A program made the translations under genes and the position numbers. Positions 26,901 through 37,142 of a DNA stretch of 64,000 bases are shown piece after piece (position 1 is the first letter of the stretch; each line of letters opens with the position of its first letter). The notes beneath the pieces were generated by a model. It searched no databases. It was not told where the DNA came from and saw only the letters and a list, made by a program, of their open reading frames with translations. This stretch comes from Isoperla grammatica (taxonomy: Eukaryota > Arthropoda > Insecta > Plecoptera > Perlodidae). Location of the stretch: the NCBI GenBank assembly GCA_945910005.1, contig OX246749.1, positions 34,684,084 to 34,748,083 of the forward strand, written 5' to 3'.

Positions 26901-29900
26901 CCCCCGCAGCTCGCTCACCCCTGCAGCTCACTCACCCCTGCAGCTCGCTCACCCCTGCAGCTCACTCACCCCCGCAGCTCACTCACCCCTGCAGCTCACT
27001 CACCCCCGCAGCTCACTCACCCCTGCAGCTCCTCGCGGTTCAGCATCCCGTTGTGATCCTTGTCCAGGTTGAGGTATTGCCCGTAGACTCGCAGGGCCGA
27101 CGGGGCCGAGAACCAGTTGTTGTCCTGGAGGTCCTTGGGTAGGTCCACGTCGCGGAGCTGAGGACAAGCATACGCGGTATCGGTCGGCATACATATCTGA
27201 TCCACAGGTGGCTGTGTGCATGGGGTGCATTCAAGCCACATTGTGTGCCAAAATACGGCCTTGTTTGTTTACTTTTTCATTTTTACTTTCTATTCTCATT
27301 GGTAATTTTATAATCATTTTCATACAGGTTTATCAATGAATGTGTATCACAATCAGGCATAGCTCACCTCTAGAAGGTCCTTCAGGAAGGAACATGCCAG
27401 TATGTCCTGTACCAACAGGTGGTCAGACAACAAGTGTTGACAGACAACAGGTGTCACTCACCTCTAGAAGGTCCTTCAGGAAGGAACATGCCAGTATGTC
27501 CTGTACCAACAGGTGGTCAGACAACAAGTGTTGACAGACAACAGGTGTCACTCACCTCTAGAAGGTCCTTCAGGAAGGAACATGCCAGTATGTCCTGTAC
27601 CAACAGGTGGTCAGACAACAAGTGTTGACAGACAACAGGTGTCACTCACCTCTAGAAGGTCCTTCAGGAAGGAACATGCCAGTATGTCCTGTACCAACAG
27701 GTAGTAAGACAACAGGTGTCAACTCACCTCTAGAAGGTCATCGAGGAAGGAGCACGCCAGTATGTCCTGTATGCGGACACGTCCCGTCCTCAGGGGGTCG
27801 AGGAAGAAGAGAAACTTGCGCACGGCCGTGCAGACGTAGAAGCTGTGGAACGACTTCTCCAGTCCGTCCAGCTGGGGCAGCGTGGGCAGCAGCTCCAGGA
27901 TGTAGTTCTCCAGGTCCTGGAGGGCAGCGCAGTACGATCACACACACACACTCACGGTAGAGCAGTACGCTACGTCGCCCCATAGGTTGCCCCAACGTCC
28001 AGCTGGGGCAGCGTGGGCAGCAGCTCCAGGATGTAGTTCTCCAGGTCCTGGAGGGCAGCGCAGTACGATCACACACACACACTCACGGTAGAGCAGTACG
28101 CTACGTCGCCCCATAGGTTGCCCCAACGTCCAGCTGGGGCAGCGTGGGCAGCAGCTCCAGGATGTAGTTCTCCAGGTCCTGGAGGGCAGCGCAGTACGAT
28201 CACACACACACACTCACGGTAGAGCAGTACGCTACGTCGCCCCATAGGTTGCCCCAACGTCCAGCTGGGGCAGCGTGGGCAGCAGCTCCAGGATGTAGTT
28301 CTCCAGGTCCTGGAGGGCAGCGCAGTACGATCACACACACACACTCACGGTAGAGCAGTACGCTACGTCGCCCCATAGGTTGCCCCAACGTCCAGCTGGG
28401 GCAGCGTGGGCAGCAGCTCCAGGATGTAGTTCTCCAGATCCTGGAGGGCAGCGCAGTACGATCACACACACACACACACTCACGCTACGTCGCCCCATAG
28501 GTTGCCCCAACGCAACTAGTCTCGCGCTTACGTAACAGCCGAGTCCAAGACGGCTGTTTGCACGCCTGGTTATAACACTTGGAAACTAAATTTGTTTTAT
28601 TTGATATTTTTATTCGGGTTCAATCTTTACACGTTGATGACAATAATTTAGATGTATTGTATTACCCTTTTTGCCCACATAGGCAAACTTTGTATATGGC
28701 CTATGTGTTTGTGAGGCTTTCCTAATTCTACATTATATATAGTATCAGTGTATAGATTATGTATAATAATTAATTTTGTTTCGTTAATTCTAAAAATAGT
28801 AGGCCTAGTAAAGAGGTAGTGAGAGTTTCTAGGTTCTAGACTATTAAAAATGTCAAATAACAACTAAAGGTGTTAGGCCCGAATGCACAGTTCAGGCTCA
28901 AGCCTTCCTCAACTCAGCCTCTCCTCAGCCTTGCCTAACCACCAATCACAGAACAGCATTGCAATGCGGATTGGTGGCTAAGCGAGGCTGAGGAGAGGCT
29001 GAGTTGAGGAGGGCTTGAGTGTGAACTATGCATTCGGACCTTAGTGTCCGAGTCGGTCGAGCGGCTCCACTCACCGGTTCCCTGAGGAATCCCTGCCCGA
29101 TGACGTCGTAGAGCGACAGTCCTATCCGCGTCTGGTGGTACCACACCTTGCGCATGATGTAGTTGAACAGGGACATGATGGAGATGCGGCCGTGAGGGTC
29201 CTTGGATTGCAGCTTGGCAAACACGGTCGCGGTGAAGTAGCCCCTGCAACGTAGAGCGCAGCACGATCCACTCACTGTGTACTGAGTATTTTTTTTTTTT
29301 TTTTATATCTGCTCCCTGTGTCCAACAATGAAGTCGGGTAGGGGATAGGAACTTAATCCCATCATATTCTGGCCCCTAGGTACATCGAAGCCGGCTGGCC
29401 ATGCCTGACGCTTCCCTCATGTTAACTTCCTCCGGCTCCTCCTCTTCACTTTTTTTGAATTAAATTTGTAAAACCATTTTTTTCAATTCATTTTCGTTCT
29501 TCTCGTTCTCTTGACTGTAGTAGTTTGTTTTTTGCAATCTTTGCCATTTTATATTCAGTGTTTTTCGTATTGTTTCATAATCAATCATAATCTAAATGGT
29601 TGTTTTAGTTGACCACCATTAAAGTTTACTAGTCAAGGAACCAAGCTATGAGCCATACAATGACTTCTGGGCCTATACGACCTTATGATGTAATATTTAA
29701 CCCATCATGACAATGTATATACAATCTTGTATTGTGGTTATACAGCTAAGAAATGAAATGAAATGAAAGTGCTGCTCTAGGACGATTAAGTAGACCTTGG
29801 TATGATTTTGCATGTCACATTAGACAATACCGGTGACAACTGTAGTCAATGCCTTCTAGCGTGGAATAGGGAATATGCGTCATCTTTTTTTAGCATTTTA

Positions 29901-32900
29901 CTAGATCAGGATTAGCTTCCTGAATACAAAAATATTTTATTTTGATGACATAGAATAAAGTTTCATTTATAAAAACGAGCTGAAAGTTTCACACATATTT
30001 ATGGCGGGAAAAACGGGGCATCCGTCACTTTCCCTGTATCAGCAATCAACCAATCATAAACTGATAAATAAAATAACGCTTGGAAATTATCATATCTAAA
30101 ATCATATATAATCGAATTAATGCCTAGTATGCCTAATAATTCATTTTGAAGCCCAATTTCTATAAAAACAATAATACCAAACCTATTTTCATAGAATATC
30201 AGTAAATAATGGGTGTTATTATTCATATAAAGCAGACTTGACAACGGCTTGAGTACAAATTTTGACAAGGTTAGCTTGATGACCTTGAAAATTTGATTGT
30301 TTCGTCTAGGAAGCGGTGGCAAAATCCAAGGAGGTTATATGCAAAGTCATTCATATAAGCAGTGATTTACAAGGATTGTGACGTCACATACCGTTTAAAA
30401 ATAATAGTGCGGGAAACAACTAGTCAAAATCTTTGAACATTTATAGAAGTATAATGAGTTAATTTTAAAACTTTTAAATAAGGTTTCTGATGTCTTCAGA
30501 TGAATAACAATATATTCCACGTACTTTCAGAGCTGTAGAAAATTCATGCACATTCCCTATTATTTGCAGCAGCACTTCAACGGCGTCAAATTGCGAGACG
30601 GCAGCGCCCACAAATTTCCTTTACAACAACAACCGTACTTATCGTCCTCTCAGTTTTATAATCGAATCCTTGGTATGCAATACAGTCATTTGTTTGACTA
30701 CAACAATGACTTCGTGTACGGGATGGTGGCCGTTATGTGTAGGAACTGCAATACCTCATGTACGGGAATATGGCCGCCAACAATGTCAGCGACGTCACGT
30801 GAATGTAAACAATAGGAAACGTGCACGACAACAAAACGTACGTACCGGCACTTTGGTCCGGCCAGCGCGCCCACCCGCAGAAAGTCCCGGTAGTTGATGC
30901 TCTGCTCGTCGGAAGTGGGTGCGCCACTGTGGTGCCGATCCAGCAACACCCACAGCGACTTGAGCTCGGAGTTGCTCAGCAGTTGTCTGCCGCGACGCTG
31001 CAGGAACACGGCCCTCGCCTCCTCTCTCAGCTTCACTCGGAGCGCCCGGTCACCATCGGGCAGCTACAACAACAACCACAACGGTGTTGCCAACCTTCTC
31101 GCCGTCACGAGATTTCATTTCGCACGGTTCTTTGCCGGGCGACGGAAGTGAATTCTTTTGTTGCGCGGTACAGCTACAATACGTTTATTTAAACTTGATG
31201 ATTTATGAAAATAATAATGTGGAAGTAGGTCGCACGTAGACTTGAGGTTGGAAGTTGTATGTGTGCAGCTGAAATGTAGTTATGAGTTTCATGATCCATT
31301 GATAGACCTACAACAAGGTTTTCTTACTTAGGTTCGTTCTTTGAACCTTCAAATTGAGAAGAATAGTGAAGGATAATACATATTCTTTTGATTTAAATCG
31401 GCGGTCTGAGGTAGAGTTCTAAGGAGACCGTAGAAACCAAATGAAACAATAGAACGAATCAACGTTTCAAGACGTAACGAAGAACGCACTAGTCTAAACA
31501 ACGCTCCAACTTACCTTGAAGTAGAACCTGGGTATAACGTTGTACGTCTTGTCCACAACATCGTCGGCGCCGCCCTTCAACCGTTTGTAGCACTCGGCGA
31601 ACATTTCCGACTCTCGTTTGAGTTCCTCGTCTCGTGTTGCCGCATTCTCGTCTGTCGGGAAAAGCAACGTGTGTTATGTTCGCAACCCAGCCTAGAAGGG
31701 TCGAACTTTGGCGGGACGACGCATTCGTGTGATTTTACAGATCGGTACGTGTATAAAATTATGTTTTATCTTAGGAAACCTGCACAATTTTAGACCTAGA
31801 CCCGATTTTAGACCCGGATGACAGGATGCTACCTTTCACCTCCACTCACAATGGTCAGCTGACCTTCTCACAACATGGGTAAGATTAGCAAGTTTCAGTA
31901 ATTAGTGGTGAAAGCTTCGTTTCCCCAAAAACTTCCACATTAACGATCGTCTCGTTAAGCAAACACGGTCCCACTCGTGTTGCCCCAGTTGTGCCACCCC
32001 ATCTTTCTAAATTGAAGAAATTAAACAGGATGCAAAGAATGTATTATTAACGACTTACTTAACTGTTAGGTCACATGCAGTTGGGTCCTTTGTCACCTCT
32101 TATGACGGGCGGAGCGTGGTCCTATTCTACCACCGTCCAGCAGGGGCATCGGAAGTCTATTTTTCCAGGGGGGGCGAACTTTCCAGCTGACTTTGCAACA
32201 TTTTGTAAAAAAAAAAATCCTTAAGTTACCATGCAGCCAGCCTCTGAAATCGCTTGAAGGAATAAGCAGAATCTGTACTCTAAAATGCATTTGATTCATA
32301 TTGGCCATTTTTTCAGGGGGGGCGAGATGATACTTTTGCCCCCCTGCCCCCCCGGTTCCGACGCCCCTGCCGTCCAGCAAAGAAAGATGTCAAAGCATTC
32401 ATACTGTGAATCTTTTGTAATTGGGTGACGTATTTAACCGGTAGAGGGGAGACAAGCAATCGTGTATTGGGCCTATATGTTTGCATTCGACATAGGGAAA
32501 ATTCACATCTAAATACTGGCGTAAAGTCAGTTGCTGACAATCTTTTGGCAACGGTAACGTCAGCTAGGCCTACTTTGGTTTCTGCACAAACCCTGAAACC
32601 AAGGCTAGGCCTAGCCTTTGTATATCCAACTAAATATAGGTTACAAAAGTGGACCTGCTGCGTAGGCCTACCTAACCTAACAACTTCTAGTGCCTAAGCC
32701 TAGCTTACCAGGGCTATCTGCTTGTCCTGCTTGTGGACGAGACAAGCTATGGCATCAATATGGCATTTACCTTTAGTAATTAGTATCATTTTCCGCACTT
32801 TCCTAAAGGATATGACGCTTGGCCTAGGGCCTAGGCCTAGGCGTCGCCTGTAACAAAATACCTGCCCGTAGGCCCTAAACTACGCCTAAGTGTAGATGCC

Positions 32901-32954
32901 CGTCTTACCTTTCTTCTTCTCAGCACATTTTTTCAGTAAATCTTTAAAACTCAT
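23947..32954 (-). CDS. PPP2R3C: PP2A regulatory subunit B'' gamma (PPP2R3C/G5PR), 9 exons
   Basis: Regulatory B''-type subunit that directs protein phosphatase 2A. Coding exons, in transcript order: 32909-32954, 31515-31651, 30846-31063, 29075-29243, 27728-27916, 27021-27157, 25884-26097, 25296-25423, 23947-24058. All introns are GT-AG, the phases fit at every junction, and the sum is 1,350 nt (449 aa), against about 450 aa for the vertebrate protein. It starts MSFKDLLKKCAEKKK and ends with a TGA at 23947. Family motifs include VIPRFYF (exon 2), AVFLQRRGR (exon 3), RISIMSLFNYIMRKVW (exon 4), SFHSFYVCTAVRKFLFFLDP (exon 5), NWFSAPSALRVYGQYLNLDK (exon 6), VFQECLTYDGEMDYKTYLDF (exon 7) and ILIDLNGFWTYENREAM (exon 9). 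EF-hand-like loops are visible at about residues 284-298 (DKDHNGMLNREE, good calcium ligands) and in exon 7 (DIDNRGYLN). The oddity is that introns 4, 5, 6 and 8 carry tandem arrays at exon boundaries, listed separately. Identification is from memory of the family. Confidence 0.95.
24059..25129 (-). repeat. 37-bp minisatellite in PPP2R3C intron 8, abutting exon 9 acceptor
   Basis: About 29 copies of a 37-bp unit (plus strand, GATACAAGCRACAGGTGAGA then CACAGWTGTGACAGGTR). It occupies most of the 1,237-bp intron and runs directly into the acceptor CACAG at 24059. Because 37 is not a multiple of three and the unit lacks minus-strand stops, three minus-strand frames are open for about 1.1 kb (ORFs of 396-435 codons). 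These are repeat artefacts. The array has no CT dinucleotide on the plus strand, hence no AG on the transcribed strand, from the acceptor back to about 25129. Confidence 0.95.
25424..25883 (-). other. PPP2R3C intron 7
   Basis: A 460-bp intron containing a poly-G run at 25802-25817 and AT-rich sequence. No other element is recognised. The 79-codon plus-strand ORF at 25482-25721 is unsupported. Confidence 0.7.
26290..26530 (-). mobile_element. tRNA-derived SINE or tRNA pseudogene in PPP2R3C intron 6
   Basis: On the minus strand, 26527 to 26460 reads GGCTCGTTGGTCTAGTGG, then GTTAGCATCC, then GGTCCCGGGTTCAAATCCCG. This gives a D-arm-like segment and a perfect B box (GGTTCAAATCC) at tRNA spacing. 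The 5' acceptor strand (GGCTCGT) does not pair with the sequence after the T arm, so it is not a functional tRNA. About 170 bp of unrelated body follows. This is consistent with a SINE head. Confidence 0.6.
26589..27032 (-). repeat. 17-bp minisatellite made of the exon 6 donor site
   Basis: About 26 copies of a 17-bp unit, minus strand CTGCAGGGGTGAGTGAG. It starts inside PPP2R3C exon 6: the last coding bases CTGCAGGG plus the donor GTGAGTGAG form one unit, and the same unit then repeats through the first about 430 bp of intron 6. Each copy is a near-consensus 5' splice site. Use of a downstream copy would add 17 nt and an immediate in-frame TGA. Substitutions are few (for example CCCGCAG and TGTAACT on the plus strand). 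Confidence 0.95.
27360..27727 (-). repeat. 94-bp tandem copies of exon 5 3' end plus donor
   Basis: Four copies (AGAAGGTCC at 27372, 27466, 27560 and 27654) downstream of PPP2R3C exon 5. Each contains about 44 bp homologous to the end of exon 5 (transcribed strand ACAGGACATACTGGC...CTTCTAGAG) followed by a GTGAG donor and intronic filler. The true exon end at 27728 is the fifth member. The copies share substitutions that the real exon lacks (GAAGGA for CGATGA), so they were amplified after the exon fragment diverged. Confidence 0.92.
27917..28500 (-). repeat. 131-bp tandem copies of exon 5 5' end plus acceptor
   Basis: Four additional copies of a 131-bp unit upstream of PPP2R3C exon 5. Each carries the acceptor GCCCTCCAG and the first 51 coding bases of the exon (DLENYILELLPTLPQLD), then intronic sequence with a GTGTGT tract. 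Acceptor copies lie at about 28039, 28170, 28301 and 28432, with the functional one at 27916. Three are identical over the exon part and the outermost has GATC for GACC. The 91-codon minus ORFs here are repeat artefacts. Confidence 0.92.
28876..29040. mobile_element. MITE with long inverted repeats, TTA target duplication
   Basis: A 165-bp element in PPP2R3C intron 4. Its arms of about 70 bp are inverted copies (left GGCCCGAATGCACAGTTCAG, right complement GGTCCGAATGCATAGTTCAC). It is flanked by TTA at 28873-28875 and 29041-29043. A 3-bp TTA duplication and GG-starting ends fit PIF/Harbinger MITEs. Confidence 0.8.
29244..30845 (-). other. PPP2R3C intron 3
   Basis: A 1.6 kb AT-rich intron. It has a poly-T tract at 29289-29304 and no recognised element. 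ORFs on either strand here are short and unsupported. Confidence 0.6.
32141..32369. mobile_element. hAT MITE with perfect 8-bp target duplication
   Basis: A 229-bp element in PPP2R3C intron 1. Its ends are CAGGGGCATCGGAA and TTCCGACGCCCCTG, flanked by CCGTCCAG at 32133-32140 and 32370-32377. It is non-coding. The terminal CAGGGG matches the larger hAT at 20495-21765, so the same transposase type may mobilise both. Confidence 0.85.
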
Positions 32955-33212
32955 GATGAATAATAAAAGAAATAAATTAACACGTTAATAATCTAATAAA
33001 AATGTCACTTTGACAGTTGCTGCATTTCTCCATTGTTTACTTCGGCCACCATCTTTAATTTGAAAAACAGGTTTTCCACAGCCTTTTCAGTCTTTTCAAA
33101 CTTACAGGAAAATCAAAACGGCAGTGGAAATGGAATACAAACGAGAGTGGGAAATGGCGACAGGAAGTGGGGTAGTAAAAAGTATTCCAAAAGTTAAAAA
33201 TGAATCATATTT

Positions 33213-33470
33213 TTAATATCTCGGGTAACAACACATGAACATATCGGTGGGACACCTCGGCACGGAGATCTGTATCGAAGGACAGTCCGTGATCTTGGCG
33301 CAGCGACACGGCGACTTGTAGCGACGTTTCGAGGGCGTGTAAAACTGCGACGCGGGTCCAGACGAACTTATGACACGCCCCCTTCGGCCGTCGTCAACGT
33401 CGTCGTCGTAATCCTGCGCCAAAACGATGCCCGCGAGAAGGATTGTCAAGATGACGATCGCCGTTTTCAT
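33213..33470 (-). CDS. Small secreted six-cysteine peptide precursor
   Basis: An 85-aa ORF starting MKTAIVILTILLAGIVLAQ, a clear signal peptide with likely cleavage after AQ. It continues with an acidic stretch (DYDDDVDDGRRGR), a basic KRR site near residue 50, and a C-terminal module with cysteines spaced C-x-C-x5-C-x9-C-x6-CC ending CCYPRY. Six cysteines imply three disulfides. The CxC...CC spacing recalls clip-type domains of arthropod serine proteases and their homologues, but it is much shorter and I do not assign it. The upstream in-frame Met (ORF to 33527) was not chosen because a good 5'-UTR intron fits: donor CAC/GTAAGT at about 33575 and acceptor GTACAG at 33477, just before the ATG. 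The gene ends 258 bp upstream of the PPP2R3C start on the same strand. Function unknown; immune or signalling peptide is only a guess. Confidence 0.7.
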   Translation of the reverse strand: MKTAIVILTILLAGIVLAQDYDDDVDDGRRGRVISSSGPASQFYTPSKRRYKSPCRCAKITDCPSIQISVPRCPTDMFMCCYPRY

Positions 33471-33476
33471 TCTATA

Positions 33477-33574
33477 CTGTACGAACAAACATTCGAAATT
33501 AATTTCACAACACACAACACTTGTCACACACTGTGCTTCTATTACGTAAGAAAAATGACGCCTTCAGTACTTAC
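33477..33574 (-). other. Putative 5'-UTR intron of the secreted peptide gene
   Basis: On the minus strand GTAAGTACTG begins at 33574 and GTACAG ends at 33477, giving a 98-bp intron six bases before the ATG. This is a consensus donor and a reasonable acceptor. It rests on splice motifs only. Confidence 0.5.
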
Positions 33575-34221
33575 GTGCTGGCAGTGAGTTGTATTTTCGT
33601 ATTGAATTGAAGACTATTCGAACTGCTGTCACCAAAACATCCGTTCCTACTGATTAGAAGAAAGTTTAGGTCAAGACAACGACGGAATTATTTTGTTCTA
33701 GAGGCTTCCAAGCTTCTAAGGTCAACCAGTTTCCCTCCTGATAGAAACACAACAAAGCGAAAAACACATGTCATTTATTTTGACGCGCGGCTTACCACTG
33801 TGCTGATGGTTTGGCACTTTTGCTTTTTTCATTTGCATCATGTTTGCGTGCATTCCGGGATGATTCAAAGGTTAGCGGCCTCTAAAAGAGGCTTTCTAAA
33901 ATACTTATTGACCAATAATTTAAGATGTTACATAATAGGCCTAAGTTTACTGGGATGGATGGGAGTGAGTGACAATGACCCAGTTCACATATGTTGCTCT
34001 AGAATCCGTTTGACAATTAATTATTGTGCAATGTGCGTGTAGAGTAGATTCAATTAACATAAAACCAGTTTTTTTTCTTTAAAGCAGAACTTTCATTTTT
34101 TACTGTACATGGCTTCTGACAGTTGGAGAGTGAATCTCTTTAAAATCAAAGAATTTCATTGAGCCTTGCAGCATGATGTCATGGTAGCTCAATTATGCTA
34201 ATAGGAATTATCAAGGAAATC

Positions 34222-34530
34222 TTAGCCTGTGGCAGTAGTGACCTTGGCCCCGCCCCCCCAGCTGGTGAAGCCATAGTTCTCTATTGAGCAGGGGTAGACA
34301 ATCTTATCTCCATCCCCATTGTACCTTCTTTGAACCAGGGGTGAACAATCAAGCATCCCCCAACATACGCTGCTAATTGAGCATGATGAGTAGACGTCAT
34401 ATACAGACAGAGATGAAGAAATGTCTTGCGACATCCGTGCCCACGCTGGGATTCGAACCTGAACCATTGGGTTTATATAAACCCAATGCCTGAACTATGA
34501 TAGATGACAGGCGTCGCGGTTACCAAATAC
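34222..34530 (-). mobile_element. tRNA-derived SINE-like element
   Basis: The minus strand contains a B-box GGTTCGAATCC at about 34450-34460. Upstream of it is a D-arm-like TTGGTAACCGCGACGCC near 34520. About 230 bp of body follows the B box and ends in a GGGGGGGCGGGG tract. A perfect 24-bp palindrome (centre TATA, arms CATTGGGTTTA) sits at about 34467-34490 between the two boxes, where the anticodon arm would be. Confidence 0.5.
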
Positions 34531-35989
34531 AAGATGAAAGGCAAGCGTTTGTTCGTTCCAACCCCATTTGATTGTATTATACTTATTTGGATAAAGAACA
34601 TGTTTATCTTGTTCTGATATCCAATTGATTTTATTATAATATAGATTATTTTATTTGTATACATATGTACAATACATTACTGTGATGTTTTACCCAGCAA
34701 GGTTGCAGAGTTGCAGATCCATTCTACGCCAAACACTTGGCCATTCGTCTTGCCCCCCCCCCCCCGCTCTTCTCACTTACCTTCCTTCCACGAGTGTCAT
34801 CCCCTTCTTCCTACTCTGAAATAGTCTCGACACTGCAAGGGCATCCCTACATAGATGTTCGTTTACACCAAATACTCCCATTTAGCTCATTTTACAATCG
34901 ATACAGTTCACCAGAAGACCTTGTATTTTTGCCTCCCCCCCCCCCCCCCCCCACTTGTACACTTTACTCGTCTTTACAAGATTCTTTGCCAAGGCCCAAA
35001 ACATTCTCTCTTGGTTCTTTCTTTCTCGTCCCTGAATCCAAAGTCTTTCTCTTTTGTGTCATTGTTTGTTCATTGTGTCTACGGTCTTTCCAGTCCCAAT
35101 AGTATTTTCTATTGGTACTACTTGCGTTCTCATGTCTACAGCTATATGTATAGGTGAAGGTTCATACTAAATACTGTTAGCATGTAGTTTTGTTAGTCAA
35201 GCCACTTTTAAAGATCCCTCTTTCAACCAAATTCAGGATTTAGAATGTAATTCTGTATTATTAGAACAAAAACCAAAATACAAACAAAACGGTAGTAGGA
35301 ACAGGCATAGTAGGAGAGGGATTTGATGGCCCCAATTACATAATCCAATTTTACAATATAAAATAATAATATAAAGAATTCCATAGATTTATGAAATTAC
35401 TGTTGCTCTGCGAGTCGTCAAATAAAGAGAAATTGAACAGTGTAATTTGGGTTCCACATGTAGATATAATGTACAACACTTAGCATTCACAGGACTTATA
35501 TTGGTAGTTTTAATCGAAATCAACTGGGTTCATACATTACCAGTACCCGACTCGTAACCAGAGCCAGGTCTACACTTGACCATGTATGCATAGTTAACAC
35601 TAGGAAATTAACACAACCACTTGACGTCTGTAGTCGAATTTTCAAGTAGACGTGCGCGATGGTCCTGAAACGTCACGTATTTATGGCGGGTGCCTGCTTT
35701 TCGTTTACATACACATTGTTTTCTTAACGACGAAAATATATACTCGTTGTTTCGTAGTGCCTACTGTTTATCATAGAGCGCGCTAGTTACGCGAGCGGTT
35801 TCGCTACGTCGCCGACAAGAGATTCAACAGGCAGGCTGGCACACGCAAACGTCGTACGCCACTTTGCAGCGCGACGGTCGTTCTCTTCCGCCCCCGGGGT
35901 CCATCCACGGATCGTGTGCAGGGTTGCCAACCGTGCGACACAAGAAAACGTACTTTACACCGAACGAAAAGAATCGACTAAATATTAAG

Positions 35990-36291
35990 GGCACTAGCAA
36001 CACCAAAAGACAACAATGAAACAAATGAATTGAACTGATGGACAAACTATCAGCTGTCAAAATAATAAAATTGCAACCATAGAAATAAAAACAAGTGTAG
36101 CAATAGTAACTGCTCGCCATTTAAAACTTTTAATGATAGACAACGACTAAGTGAAAGTTTTATATGTGTATTTGTTTGTTTTTTGTTTTATTTTCCAAAA
36201 TCAGAAGAAATTATTTTTTGACAGCTTGTTGTTTGTCCATCGATTCAATTCATTTGTTTCATTGTTGTCTTTTGGTGTTGCTAGTGCCCTA
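35990..36291. repeat. Foldback element with about 75-bp arms
   Basis: The sequence AGGGCACTAGCAACACCAAA at about 35990 is repeated in inverted form ending at about 36291, and the match extends for about 75 bp with few differences. About 150 bp lies between the arms. This suggests a MITE. Target duplication is not clear. Confidence 0.7.
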
Positions 36292-37142
36292 TACTACGGA
36301 ATGAACCTGTAGGAAAAAAAAAATACTGTGCACGTAAGCAGACTATAATTTGTGAGCTCAGCTGCCGACTATTAGACCATGGATGTCACTCAAACCGCAT
36401 CAACAAACTCGCCAATAGATCAGGAAGGGAACAGACTCGTTTGTATAGCAATGTACGTACAAGGAGGCGTTACGTACAGGAACAAATCCCCTGCCCGACA
36501 TTTCGCGGCCATTCTGCGTTAATATAAAGAGGGTGGGAACACAATCATGAGCAACAGTAGCAGTTAAATGAGGTGAATTAGGGGCAAAACTGTGAACCAA
36601 ATAGACTACCCGTACACGGGTCGAAGTTCTCTTTAAATAGTAGGCCTACAGTGTCCATGTTGAATACTTTACAAATTGTGCACAAAAGACACGCGCGAGG
36701 ACTAGTAGGAAAGCCTAAACGGCGGAACAATTCGTGAACGGACCCCGGATCCAATTGACTCGGTTCACTTCAGACGATTGTTGGCGCTCGTACACGAAAC
36801 CACCCTAGTGGCGACAGATGTCTTTTCTGCCCAATGACGGGCGGGGGGAGCAGAAGAAAAGAGAACCGTACATTACATTAAACACACGAGATACAAACTG
36901 ACTTACAGAAGGCAATGGAGCCTCAGTCTCACGTACCAGACATTACTCTAACTTGGATGATTTCTATGCATTTCCGGACCTACCGGAATCATAGCAACGA
37001 CTGTGGGAATTTAGCCCGTATGTAAAAATTTAAAAAAAAAGGTGAATGAATGAAAAAAAGATCGACATCCTACGCATGAATGAAGTTGGCAACGGATGTC
37101 TTGGCCCGTACGAGAGATGGAGGGTGGGGGTGAAGGGGGGGT

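Larger units (their letters stand above)
33576..37142. other. Intergenic region between secreted peptide and ERH genes
   Basis: No gene supported. It contains a SINE-like element (34222-34530), long poly-C runs at about 34751-34764 and 34937-34952, a foldback near 35990-36291, and AT-rich unassigned sequence. The ORFs here (for example 34737-35102 and 35824-36120) have low-complexity translations and no recognisable family. Confidence 0.5.

Noticed and set aside
26566..27072. 168-codon plus-strand ORF of SSLTPAAHSPLQLTHPC repeats
   Set aside because: Antisense translation of the 17-bp donor-site minisatellite.
23947..28500. CRISPR-like arrays
   Set aside because: Direct repeats of 17-131 bp without unique spacers, in introns of a eukaryotic gene.
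33471..33527. Longer 104-aa start for the secreted peptide
   Set aside because: It would bury the signal peptide, and a good intron acceptor lies inside it.
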